Assembly: GCA_002085385.1 (NCBI GenBank)
Contig: NATO01000046.1
Location: forward strand, 1 to 8,685
Source: a candidate division Zixibacteria bacterium 4484_93
GTDB taxonomy: Bacteria; UBP14; UBA6098; 4484-93
DNA: 8,685 nucleotides
Direction of reading: 5' to 3'
Shown here: positions 1 through 6,112 of the stretch, in pieces
Layout: every line of letters begins with the position of its first letter
Numbering within the stretch: the stretch's first letter is position 1
Notes under the pieces: model-generated
What the model was told of the DNA's origin: nothing
Seen by the model: the letters and a program-made list of their open reading frames with translations, nothing else
Databases searched by the model: none
Made by a program: the position numbers and the translations under genes

Positions 1-573
1 ACAATAAGTATCACCGCACACCTCTTATCAGTCCTTGCCTTTGCCCTCTCCGGGAAAGAGGAATCCTCCCGTTTTGAGCTTGCAAACCTGACATCGAGAG
101 CAGAGCCGGACATTCTACCCAAAATCCTGTATATCAAAGGCTGGTCTGAACTTATCCTCGGAGACATCGAAGGAGCGAAGAGCTCTTTTGAAGCGGTCGT
201 GAAAACGGAAAGCGACACACCCGAGCGCGACAGAAGCTACCCAATCCTCCGGGAGATAAAGAGCTTCCGCCCGTTCTATGTCTCGCCGGAACAGGCGAGA
301 TGGCTCTCTATTGCTATCCCCGGGGCAGGACAGATGTATGCAGGAGAGACAAAAGAGGGGATAAACTCACTTGCGATAAACCTGCTTCTTGGCGGCGCAA
401 CAGTATCATACCTGTTTAAGGGAGGATATGTTCAGGCAGCCACCATAACAACATTGCTCTGGTCAAGATACTGGTGGGGAAGCAATATAAATGCTGCAAG
501 GCTCGCTGAAGAAAAAAACAAGAGGATAAATCGCGAATTCGTTCTGAAACTTGTGAGGGAATATGGTATATAG
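1..573 (+). CDS. TPR protein with C-terminal PGAGQ membrane domain (5'-truncated)
   Basis: The frame is open from base 1 to the TAG at 571-573, so the 5' end lies outside the window; 190 residues are visible. A GTG at 199 is internal, because good coding sequence continues upstream of it. Visible residues 42-68 (ILYIKGWSELILGDIEGAK) read as one TPR-like helix pair with the usual Gly/Ala pattern. Residues 103-115 carry SIAIPGAGQMYAG, the PGxGQxYxG signature seen in TM2-like and DUF5683-like membrane domains. Two hydrophobic segments follow (about 120-139 and 143-161), then a basic helical tail. The protein resembles the product of 955-1884 in both the TPR and PGAG parts, so the two are probable paralogs. 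It overlaps the YidD-like gene by 11 bp. Inferred role: membrane-anchored envelope scaffold facing the periplasm or cytoplasm. The exact function and the missing N-terminus are unknown. Confidence 0.8.
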   Translation, partial: TISITAHLLSVLAFALSGKEESSRFELANLTSRAEPDILPKILYIKGWSELILGDIEGAKSSFEAVVKTESDTPERDRSYPILREIKSFRPFYVSPEQARWLSIAIPGAGQMYAGETKEGINSLAINLLLGGATVSYLFKGGYVQAATITTLLWSRYWWGSNINAARLAEEKNKRINREFVLKLVREYGI

Positions 574-964
574 AGTTGCAACAATATCTGTTCTCACCCT
601 GCTTTGCCTTTTCAGCATATCCCGGGGCGAGACAAAGGATATACCTATATTGGAGAGGTTGGATTCCCTTGAAACAGAGGAGGCAATAGACACCCTTGAC
701 ACAAGAACAGCGTCCTGCTTCTTCGAGGCAATTATCCTTTTCTATCGGCACTTTATCACCACACAAGACGCTCAAGAGTGCCAGTTTCGCCCATCCTGCT
801 CGGAGTTTGCACTCTCTTCCTTCAAGCTAACGGACCCCATTCAGGCATATCTTATGGCAATAGACAGGTTCACCCGTTGCAATCCAGCGGCAAGAAAATA
901 CTACGATAAGGATAAAGAAAACTTTCTTGTCGACCCACCCGAGGAGCATATATTATGGCGATGA
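563..964 (+). CDS. yidD: YidD-like membrane protein insertion efficiency factor with N-terminal signal
   Basis: This 133-residue protein has the YidD core at about residues 52-112: FFEAIILFYRHFI, then ECQFRPSCSEFA (C73, C79), a DPIQAYLMAIDRFTRC helix (C106) and NPAA. All three family cysteines and the P-S/T-CSE motif are present. In well-studied bacteria YidD is a short (about 70-85 residue) membrane-associated protein that aids YidC/Sec insertion of inner-membrane proteins and is encoded between rnpA and yidC. Here it is longer. Residues 5-18 form a hydrophobic stretch after MVYR, resembling a signal peptide or signal anchor, followed by an acidic linker, and the C-terminus carries an extra stretch of about 20 residues. 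It is not beside rnpA or yidC but between two paralogous TPR-PGAG genes. The start ATG overlaps the previous gene by 11 bp, with a GAGGGA just upstream. No alternative in-frame start is available, since the codon after the upstream TTG (551) is a stop. Family call is firm; an exported location is inference. Confidence 0.88.
   Translation: MVYRVATISVLTLLCLFSISRGETKDIPILERLDSLETEEAIDTLDTRTASCFFEAIILFYRHFITTQDAQECQFRPSCSEFALSSFKLTDPIQAYLMAIDRFTRCNPAARKYYDKDKENFLVDPPEEHILWR
941..946 (+). promoter_or_regulatory. Shine-Dalgarno site deciding the start at 955
   Basis: GAGGAG lies inside the end of the YidD-like gene, 8 nt before the ATG at 955 and 14 nt before a second in-frame ATG at 961. Spacing favours 955. 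The 961 ATG would give a 4-bp ATGA overlap with the preceding stop, like the one at 1881, so it remains a possible alternative start. Confidence 0.55.
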
Positions 965-1884
965 GAAAAACAGCGTTTCTTATTCTCCTCCTGATACCTC
1001 TCTGCGCACTCGCTCAGGAGCCCGTCGAGCTTCAGGCACCCGAGGCAGAGAAAAATCCGTTCGGAAAAGAGGAGCTTATCTCCTTTGCCGATTTCCTGTT
1101 TCAGGAGAAAGATTACGAGAAATCCGCCACCGAGTACAGACGGTTTTGTTTCTTGTATCCCGAGGAGAGCGATGTGCCGTATGCACTTTTTCAGGCGGGG
1201 TTATCTCTTGAAAGGTGCGGCAAATACAAAACGGCAAGGAGGCTTTTCAAACAGTTCTATCGGAAGAAGGAGGGTGAAAAAGCATCGATTGTCTCATCAT
1301 ACAGGATTGCCTGCACATACATAGAGGAAAACTACTACCTGACTGCCCTGAAGTATCTTGGCAACTACGAAAACAGCTGGGGGAAACTTCCTGTCCAAAT
1401 GAGCTATCTTAAGGGGTATGCCCATCTCAAGATGGGCTCGTATAGCGATGCCATCGAGGAGTTATCATCTTTGAATGTCAAGGGAAGCTCGCTTTCCTCT
1501 GCAACATACTTCCTCCTCTCCAAAGCAAAGCAAGGGCTGGTTCTGCCGAGGAAATCCCCTGTGGTATCCGGGCTTCTGTCAACAGCGGTTCCAGGAGCAG
1601 GCAGGGCATACTGCGAGAAGTGGGGAGATGCGATATTCTCGTTCCTTTGTGTTGGTATCCCAGCTGGTGTAGGCTATGCTCTGATGGAAAAAGACAGAGG
1701 CTTTTCCAACGCCTGCTTCTTCCTCTCTGCAAGTTTTTACCTTTCGGATATTTATGGCTCGACTGTCGACGCTATAAAGTATAACAGGGATATAAGGCGC
1801 CATTTCCAGGAAACCATCGACCGCGATATCCCTGTCGCTCCAACAGAGATATTCTCCGACTACTCGAGCATCGAGGGTAAATGA
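955..1884 (+). CDS. Exported TPR protein with C-terminal PGAG membrane domain
   Basis: The product has 309 residues. A basic start (MAMRK) and hydrophobic core end in ALA-QE at residues 18-21, a good signal peptidase I site. Residues 41-175 form several TPR-like helix pairs: about 41-71 (FADFLFQEKDYEKSATEYRR), 76-103 (ALFQAGLSLERCGKYKTARR), 113-138, and 148-172 (YLKGYAHLKMGSYSDAIEEL). Residues 207-221 contain LLSTAVPGAGRAYCE, followed by two hydrophobic segments (about 225-243 and 250-268) and a charged tail. The order TPR, PGAG, two membrane spans matches the gene at 1-573, and YIKGWSELILGDIEGA aligns with YLKGYAHLKMGSYSDA, so they are probable ancient duplicates. The gene overlaps the YidD-like gene by 10 bp and the lipid kinase gene by 4 bp. 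TPR folds usually bind partner proteins; here an envelope complex with the YidD-like protein is inferred from gene order only. Confidence 0.85.
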   Translation: MAMRKTAFLILLLIPLCALAQEPVELQAPEAEKNPFGKEELISFADFLFQEKDYEKSATEYRRFCFLYPEESDVPYALFQAGLSLERCGKYKTARRLFKQFYRKKEGEKASIVSSYRIACTYIEENYYLTALKYLGNYENSWGKLPVQMSYLKGYAHLKMGSYSDAIEELSSLNVKGSSLSSATYFLLSKAKQGLVLPRKSPVVSGLLSTAVPGAGRAYCEKWGDAIFSFLCVGIPAGVGYALMEKDRGFSNACFFLSASFYLSDIYGSTVDAIKYNRDIRRHFQETIDRDIPVAPTEIFSDYSSIEGK

Positions 1885-2480
1885 ACACAGGGAAAAAAGG
1901 AATAATCTGGGAGGTCTTGAGGAAGCTTGTTCATCTCGGTGCCCTCGTAATTCCCATCCTTTACTGGTTTCTCCCATGGAAGTTCTCCATAACCGTCTTA
2001 TCCCTCGTCACATTCGGTGTTGTGATAGCGGATGCTTCGCGCCTTATACATACTCCTTTTACCCGTTTCATATACAGGAAAGTTGGTAGGCTGCTCCGCA
2101 GACACGAGTATAAGAAATTTACCGGAGCATCGTATATCCTGACAGCAAGTCTGCTCGTGATACTTGTCTTCCCGAAACCGATTGCGGTTACTGTTCTCGT
2201 GTATATAATCGTCGGTGATACGGCAGCCTCTATCTTTGGAAAACTGTTCGGCAGGACAAAGCTTGCAAAGGGAAAGAGCCTCGAGGGTTCACTTGCCTTC
2301 TTAACATTTGCGTTCCTTGCATCGGTTCCTGTGCCGTATGTGCCGACCACAACGAAATTTCTCGGGGCGATGTTCGCAACAGTCGTCGAGTTCCTGCCGC
2401 TCAAGCTCGATGATAACCTGACTGTTCCTATCCTGACCGGGCTTTTTCTGAAAATTATCGCAGGAATACTCGCTGGATGA
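1881..2480 (+). CDS. CTP-dependent polyprenol/diacylglycerol kinase family protein (DGK1/SEC59/VTE5 type)
   Basis: This 199-residue integral membrane protein carries the family's conserved positions: RKLVHL (R14, K15, H18), TGASY (81-85), VGDTAASIFGKLFGR (111-125), GKSLEGS (131-137), E170 in the late helix, and LDDNLTVP (176-183). Its repeated hydrophobic segments suggest six or more membrane spans. Characterised relatives use CTP to phosphorylate a lipid alcohol: dolichol (SEC59), diacylglycerol (DGK1) or phytol (VTE5). In a bacterium the substrate could be a polyprenol, diacylglycerol or a prenyl alcohol, and the sequence does not decide between them. The length is close to that of other prokaryotic members. 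The ATG overlaps the previous TGA as ATGA, with GAGGG 3 nt upstream, indicating translational coupling. It is the last gene of the operon; no hairpin terminator is visible before the next promoter. Family assignment is strong, substrate unknown. Confidence 0.88.
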   Translation: MNTGKKGIIWEVLRKLVHLGALVIPILYWFLPWKFSITVLSLVTFGVVIADASRLIHTPFTRFIYRKVGRLLRRHEYKKFTGASYILTASLLVILVFPKPIAVTVLVYIIVGDTAASIFGKLFGRTKLAKGKSLEGSLAFLTFAFLASVPVPYVPTTTKFLGAMFATVVEFLPLKLDDNLTVPILTGLFLKIIAGILAG

Positions 2481-2490
2481 ATTTATTTTC

Positions 2491-2519
2491 TTGACAAAGC
2501 AGAAACAATAGATACATTG
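2491..2519 (+). promoter_or_regulatory. Promoter of the cold-shock gene
   Basis: TTGACA (2491-2496) is a perfect -35 hexamer, preceded by an AT-rich stretch. After 16 nt comes TACATTG (2513-2519), a 4/6 -10 match that also fits TAnnTTG. It lies directly after the lipid kinase stop codon and predicts a leader of roughly 35 nt. That is too short for the long thermosensing leader of E. coli cspA. Confidence 0.6.
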
Positions 2520-2559
2520 GCTCTTGTAAGTTAATCTTCAGAAGGAGGTTTGGTTAGGT

Positions 2560-2763
2560 ATGGCTCGTGGTCGTGTAAAGCGGTTCGATGAAAAGAAGGG
2601 ATACGGCTTCATCGAGGTAGAAGGAATGGAGAGGGACATTTTTGTCCACTATTCTGATGTTGCTGGTGAAGGATTCCGCACCCTTGCCCCCGGTGACGAG
2701 GTCGAATTCGACCTGACCGAGGGAGAAAAAGGATTGAAAGCAACCAATGTGCGGAAGATATAG
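2560..2763 (+). CDS. csp: Cold-shock domain protein (CspA family)
   Basis: The product is 67 residues, the usual length of a single cold-shock domain. RNP1 is KGYGFI (13-18) and RNP2 is DIFVHY (26-31). The fold also shows the APGDEVEFD strand (43-51) and a closing KATNVRKI. Family members are OB-fold single-stranded RNA/DNA-binding proteins acting as RNA chaperones in the cytoplasm. The start is set by AAGGAGGT at 2542-2549, 10 nt before the ATG, a near-complete anti-SD match that suggests high expression. The gene stands alone between its own promoter and terminator. One oddity: the KWF triad of most Csps reads KRF here (R8), so a conserved aromatic nucleic-acid-stacking residue is replaced by Arg. 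Whether expression is cold-induced cannot be told. Confidence 0.96.
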   Translation: MARGRVKRFDEKKGYGFIEVEGMERDIFVHYSDVAGEGFRTLAPGDEVEFDLTEGEKGLKATNVRKI

Positions 2764-2788
2764 CAGAAGGTTGAAATCCGACAAAAGA

Positions 2789-2820
2789 CCCCATCACCTG
2801 ATGGGGTTTTTTTATTTTTT
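2789..2820 (+). terminator. Rho-independent terminator after csp
   Basis: A perfect 8-bp inverted repeat, CCCCATCA / TGATGGGG (2789-2796 and 2799-2806), with a nominal 2-nt loop (in practice the CA/TG end pairs may open). Seven T residues follow, then A and more T. An AAAA run precedes the stem. It lies 25 nt after the csp stop. Confidence 0.93.
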
Positions 2821-2823
2821 TCC

Positions 2824-2852
2824 TTGATTTTTTATCCTTTTTTGATTAAAAT
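2824..2852 (+). promoter_or_regulatory. Candidate distal promoter of the outer-membrane protein gene
   Basis: TTGATT (2824-2829), a 17-nt spacer, then TAAAAT (2847-2852; 5/6 match to the -10 consensus). The region is very AT-rich, which raises the chance of accidental matches. It would give a leader of about 85-90 nt containing the hairpin at 2874-2892. Confidence 0.4.
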
Positions 2853-2873
2853 AAATTTTGGGGAGAAAGAAAA

Positions 2874-2892
2874 CTTGCCTTTTTTAGGCGAG
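2874..2892 (+). other. Small inverted repeat in the upstream region of the outer-membrane protein gene
   Basis: CTTGCCT (2874-2880) can pair with AGGCGAG (2886-2892) around a TTTTT loop, using one G-U wobble. No T-run follows, so it is not a terminator. It overlaps the TTGCCT of a candidate proximal promoter and could be a leader hairpin, an operator, or chance. Confidence 0.35.
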
Positions 2893-2906
2893 TAGAGTAT
2901 ATTTTG
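2875..2906 (+). promoter_or_regulatory. Candidate proximal promoter of the outer-membrane protein gene
   Basis: TTGCCT (2875-2880), a 17-nt spacer and TATATT (2898-2903). A TATTTTG fitting TAnnTTG overlaps at 2900-2906. The predicted leader is about 35 nt, similar to that of csp. Which of the two candidate promoters is used cannot be decided from sequence. Confidence 0.4.
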
Positions 2907-2934
2907 TAATGGGAATAGCTAAAATTTGCATAGT

Positions 2935-2939
2935 AGGAG
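2935..2939 (+). promoter_or_regulatory. Shine-Dalgarno site deciding the start at 2947
   Basis: AGGAG stands 7 nt before the ATG at 2947. An in-frame TTG at 2926 lies upstream of this site and would add seven residues before a normal signal peptide, so the ATG at 2947 is preferred. Confidence 0.75.
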
Positions 2940-2946
2940 AGAATCT

Positions 2947-5943
2947 ATGAGAAAATTGACATTTGTTCTTTTTTGCCTCCTTTTAGCAGGGAGCCTTCTC
3001 GCCCAGGGGAACCTTGGATATGAGGACAACGCGGGTGCCCGACCTCTCGGTATGGGGAGGACATTTGTTGCCCTTGCTGATGACGGATACGCTGCTATGT
3101 GGAACCCCGCCGGCGCCGATATGTTCATTGAGCGCACCTTCTCGGGAATGTTCTCTCGTTTGTATCTTGGGCTGGACAACGATGCGATATACGAGGGGTT
3201 CGCCTCTTACATACACCATTTTGAGAAGGCTGGCTCACCTGCTCTATCCTACATCCAGTTAGAGAGCGTTCGCTATCGCGAGATGAATTTTGCTCTCACT
3301 TACAGCAAGAGCTTGCCCAGGAACCTGTATCGCAGGGGGTTGAGCCTCGGTGCGACATTCCATCTCTTGCGGAACCAGTATATTCGCTCCAATTTTGACT
3401 ACGAGCCACAGCTGGGGGATGTCGAGCACCACATTGGCGACCCACTCAACGACCCTGTTTTCCGCAACGGCTGGGGAAAGACCAATTTCACACTCGATTT
3501 CGGCTTTCTTATGAAACTCAGGCACAACCTATCTCTGGGTTTTGCGGCATCGAACATCCTTCAACCAGATATGTCGCTCGCCGGTGACCCCGAAGCGGGG
3601 CATTATCCAATGACAGTGAGGCTTGGCACTGCTTACCGGTATCACGACTTTCTTGTCGTTGCGGCAGATTTGCGCTACATCAATGAAAGTATAAACGAGA
3701 AGAACAGACTCAAGCCACACATAGGTACAGAGTGGTGGTTTTCTGATGGAATGGTTGCCATCCGCACCGGCTGGAACCCGGAGGAATATTCTGCGGGCTT
3801 CACCTATCGGACGAAGACAGCTCTCGACCTGCAGCTCGATTATGCGTTTGTTTATCCGCTCTCCACTGTCAGGGAAACGGGGGCAACATCACACAAGCTT
3901 TCTGCAACACTGCGTTTCCTGCCTCCTCCAAAGCCCTTAATAGACCTCTCTTTACGCTCGTCCGATATGTCCGTCTATCCGAGGAACGCTATCCTCGGCG
4001 AGCCTGTGACAATAACGACAAAGGTTGAGAACCTCGGTGAAAAGACGGTGAACAATTTTAAGGTCACACTCTACTATGAGATGCCGGATGCAGAATGGGT
4101 GCTTGTGGATGAGCCAAGGACAATAAAGAAGAGCTTGAAGGTTGGTGAGGCACTGGAGGTTTCATGGAAGTGGGTTCCGCCGGCAAAGGGACATTATCAG
4201 TTATTCTCCGCTGTTGACGATGATGGGAGCCTGATTCCGGAGATAAAGGGAAGTTTTGATGAGATCGACGAGGAGAACAACAAGGGAGCAGTGGAGCTGG
4301 ATGTCTTCCCTCTGCCGACAGGGACGGTCACGCCGGAGGAGTTGAAACTCGAGATTGCCCAGGTAACGCTTATCCGCGAGGAAGAGCCGATAGTTCCTAT
4401 TGTGTTCTATGACCCGACGCAGACAAAGATAGCTCCCAGATTCGAGAAGCTCCTCTCCACGATTGTCGACAGGATGTCCAACAACCCCGACATCGAACTT
4501 ACCCTTTACGGCTACTATGACCCCGAGACCGAGGGTATGGGTTATTCTGTGTATGGTGAGAAGCTTGCAAAGGAGAGGGCACTGGCTCTCCGCTCGCACC
4601 TGCTTTCTATGAACCCATCGCTCAGGAGCAGAATCCGTGTTGTATCCCCTACGGAATACGACCCAGCATCAGGCAGAGCGGGCAAGCAGGAGGAGCGTCT
4701 ACCAGATGACATTCCAAGGATACAGGCGGAGAACCGCCGTGTGGAGATAAAATCACAGGTTATCGGGTTCGAGCACTGGCATGCCTCCATCCCATTCGAG
4801 AAAAACTCCTCCAAAACGGAGGAGGCAAACCTTCGAAACATCCGTGCAAAAGCAAGCGATATAAAGAAAATACTTGAGAACAATCCCGAGGCAATATTGC
4901 TCTTCGAGGGGTTCACCACAGAAAATGAGAAGGACAACTGGTCTCTCGCCTTCGACAGGGCTTACAATGCAAAACTGGCTCTGATGGATATACTTGGGAA
5001 ACAAGCGTTTGAGAAGTTCGAGAACCGGATATTCATCAAAGGTAACACAGACAGGTTCACAGAGGAGCCGATGGTCATCGCTCATCTCTCCGGTGAGGGG
5101 TTAATCTACCGCCCAATGGAGGGGACAATGGCTGCCAAGGACTATGAGATGGAGGAAGACCAGCAGAACTTCGTGAAGATAAAGGCACAGGCTGAGGCAG
5201 GAATAGATTCCTTCCGGGTCAGTATAATAGACGAGAACGGGGAACTGTTCAGGGTTCTTGCCGAGGGCACTGGCAATCCGCCGAGGGGAATCCCTTGGAA
5301 CTGGAAGGACGACAACGGCAATCTCGTGAACCCAACCCAGAAGTATTTCTGCAAACTCGAGCTAAAGGACAAGCTCGGACAGCGGTTCGAGACCATCTCT
5401 GATACAATAAGGGTAAAGGTAACAGAGAGGGAGCAGTTGACAGAGACCCTTATTCTTGTGCAGTTCAACTTCGACGAGAAGGTATCTGAATCGAAGTTCC
5501 TCGAGAGCCGTGTCGAGTATGTCGCACGCAAGTTCATCGAGAAGGCTCTCGAGCCGAAGAAACGGCTTGTGGCGGTCGTCGGTGGACACACGGATGTGGT
5601 CGGTATGAGATACCGTAACGAGGAGCTAAGCATCGAGAGGGCAAAAAAGGAAGAAGCGAACCTCCGCCAGTATCTTATCTATCTTTTGGGACTTTCCAAC
5701 AACAGGGAGCTGAACAGCTGGCTCAGGGCTCACAATACCGTGCTAACATACAAGGGATACAGAGACACAAAGCCCTATGTGATTGATAAATGGCAGGAAG
5801 GGAAATTTATAACAGAAAAGATAGGCGACAATGAGCTTCCCGAGGGGCGAACTATCAACCGGCGAGTTGTAGTAGAATTCTATATGGAGAAGGCAGGAGA
5901 GAAGCCGAAGGAGGTTCTGCCACCACAGTCCCTCAAGAACTAA
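2947..5943 (+). CDS. PorV-like outer-membrane barrel fused to CARDB, FlgD-like and three OmpA-like domains
   Basis: The product is 998 residues from the ATG at 2947. Residues 1-19 are a signal peptide (MRKLTFVLFCLLLAGSLLA). Residues 20-325 resemble PorV/PorQ or UPF0164-type barrels: an N-terminal GMGRTFVALADDGYAAMWNP signature (35-54), then alternating aromatic/polar strands. Residues about 333-461 are CARDB-like (ILGEPVTITTKVENLGEKTV). OmpA-like domain 1 spans about 477-605 and domain 2 about 609-725. A FlgD-like Ig domain follows (about 736-828, with WKDDNGN at 786-792). OmpA-like domain 3 (831-985) has GGHTDVVG and NEELSIERA. D883 and R898 of domain 3 sit 15 residues apart, as the diaminopimelate-binding pair of E. 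coli OmpA does. Domains 1 and 2 are divergent. Likely role: an outer-membrane protein whose periplasmic tail grips peptidoglycan. It has its own promoter region and terminator and precedes a giant secreted protein. Domain types are clear; the transported or bound partner is unknown. Confidence 0.87.
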   Translation: MRKLTFVLFCLLLAGSLLAQGNLGYEDNAGARPLGMGRTFVALADDGYAAMWNPAGADMFIERTFSGMFSRLYLGLDNDAIYEGFASYIHHFEKAGSPALSYIQLESVRYREMNFALTYSKSLPRNLYRRGLSLGATFHLLRNQYIRSNFDYEPQLGDVEHHIGDPLNDPVFRNGWGKTNFTLDFGFLMKLRHNLSLGFAASNILQPDMSLAGDPEAGHYPMTVRLGTAYRYHDFLVVAADLRYINESINEKNRLKPHIGTEWWFSDGMVAIRTGWNPEEYSAGFTYRTKTALDLQLDYAFVYPLSTVRETGATSHKLSATLRFLPPPKPLIDLSLRSSDMSVYPRNAILGEPVTITTKVENLGEKTVNNFKVTLYYEMPDAEWVLVDEPRTIKKSLKVGEALEVSWKWVPPAKGHYQLFSAVDDDGSLIPEIKGSFDEIDEENNKGAVELDVFPLPTGTVTPEELKLEIAQVTLIREEEPIVPIVFYDPTQTKIAPRFEKLLSTIVDRMSNNPDIELTLYGYYDPETEGMGYSVYGEKLAKERALALRSHLLSMNPSLRSRIRVVSPTEYDPASGRAGKQEERLPDDIPRIQAENRRVEIKSQVIGFEHWHASIPFEKNSSKTEEANLRNIRAKASDIKKILENNPEAILLFEGFTTENEKDNWSLAFDRAYNAKLALMDILGKQAFEKFENRIFIKGNTDRFTEEPMVIAHLSGEGLIYRPMEGTMAAKDYEMEEDQQNFVKIKAQAEAGIDSFRVSIIDENGELFRVLAEGTGNPPRGIPWNWKDDNGNLVNPTQKYFCKLELKDKLGQRFETISDTIRVKVTEREQLTETLILVQFNFDEKVSESKFLESRVEYVARKFIEKALEPKKRLVAVVGGHTDVVGMRYRNEELSIERAKKEEANLRQYLIYLLGLSNNRELNSWLRAHNTVLTYKGYRDTKPYVIDKWQEGKFITEKIGDNELPEGRTINRRVVVEFYMEKAGEKPKEVLPPQSLKN

Positions 5944-5970
5944 AAACACAGAAACAAGTAAGAAAATCGG

Positions 5971-6000
5971 AAGGGGACACCTGTTCTGTCCCCTTTTTTT
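5971..6000 (+). terminator. Rho-independent terminator after the outer-membrane protein gene
   Basis: AAGGGGACA (5971-5979) pairs perfectly with TGTCCCCTT (5987-5995) around a 7-nt loop. The run of seven T residues at 5994-6000 overlaps the end of the stem. It lies 27 nt after the stop codon and separates this transcript from the next gene. Confidence 0.93.
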
Positions 6001-6019
6001 ATTTATTGATTATTTCTTC

Positions 6020-6048
6020 TTGACAAGGGATTTTTATTTTTTAATTTG
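6020..6048 (+). promoter_or_regulatory. Promoter of the Ig-repeat protein gene
   Basis: TTGACA (6020-6025) is a perfect -35 box, preceded by TTCTTC and an AT-rich tract. After 16 nt comes TAATTTG (6042-6048). This has the same layout, TTGACA-N16-TAnnTTG, as the csp promoter. The -10 is weak by E. coli standards (TAATTT, 3/6) but resembles the Bacteroidetes-type element. The predicted leader is about 55-60 nt. Confidence 0.55.
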
Positions 6049-6112
6049 TTTAAGCGATTTTAGTCAGGGAGAAAGATACAAGCAGGGAACCTCAAAAAAA
6101 GGAGTGTATAGA

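Noticed and set aside
199..573. GTG at 199 as the start of the first gene
   Set aside because: The same frame is open back to base 1 and encodes a TPR-like segment shared with the paralog, so the GTG is an internal Val codon.
416..775. Minus-strand open frames across the first operon (also 463-702, 1579-1977 and 1961-2404)
   Set aside because: They lie opposite genes with recognised domains, have no ribosome-binding sites or recognisable motifs, and arise from codon bias on the coding strand.
927..1211. Plus-strand alternate-frame ORF over the YidD/TPR junction
   Set aside because: It is Arg/Ser-rich with no family resemblance, overlapping two convincing coding frames.
2481..2559. Long cold-shock leader or riboswitch upstream of csp
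   Set aside because: Only 79 nt separate the genes and a promoter occupies the first half, leaving about 35 nt of leader with no convincing structure.
2926..2946. TTG at 2926 as the start of the outer-membrane protein
   Set aside because: The Shine-Dalgarno AGGAG (2935-2939) lies downstream of it, and the signal peptide begins naturally at the ATG at 2947.
4201..5633. Several minus-strand ORFs inside the mosaic outer-membrane gene, the longest 163 codons
   Set aside because: The opposite frame encodes clear OmpA-like domains. These antisense frames are low-complexity Ser-rich shadows.
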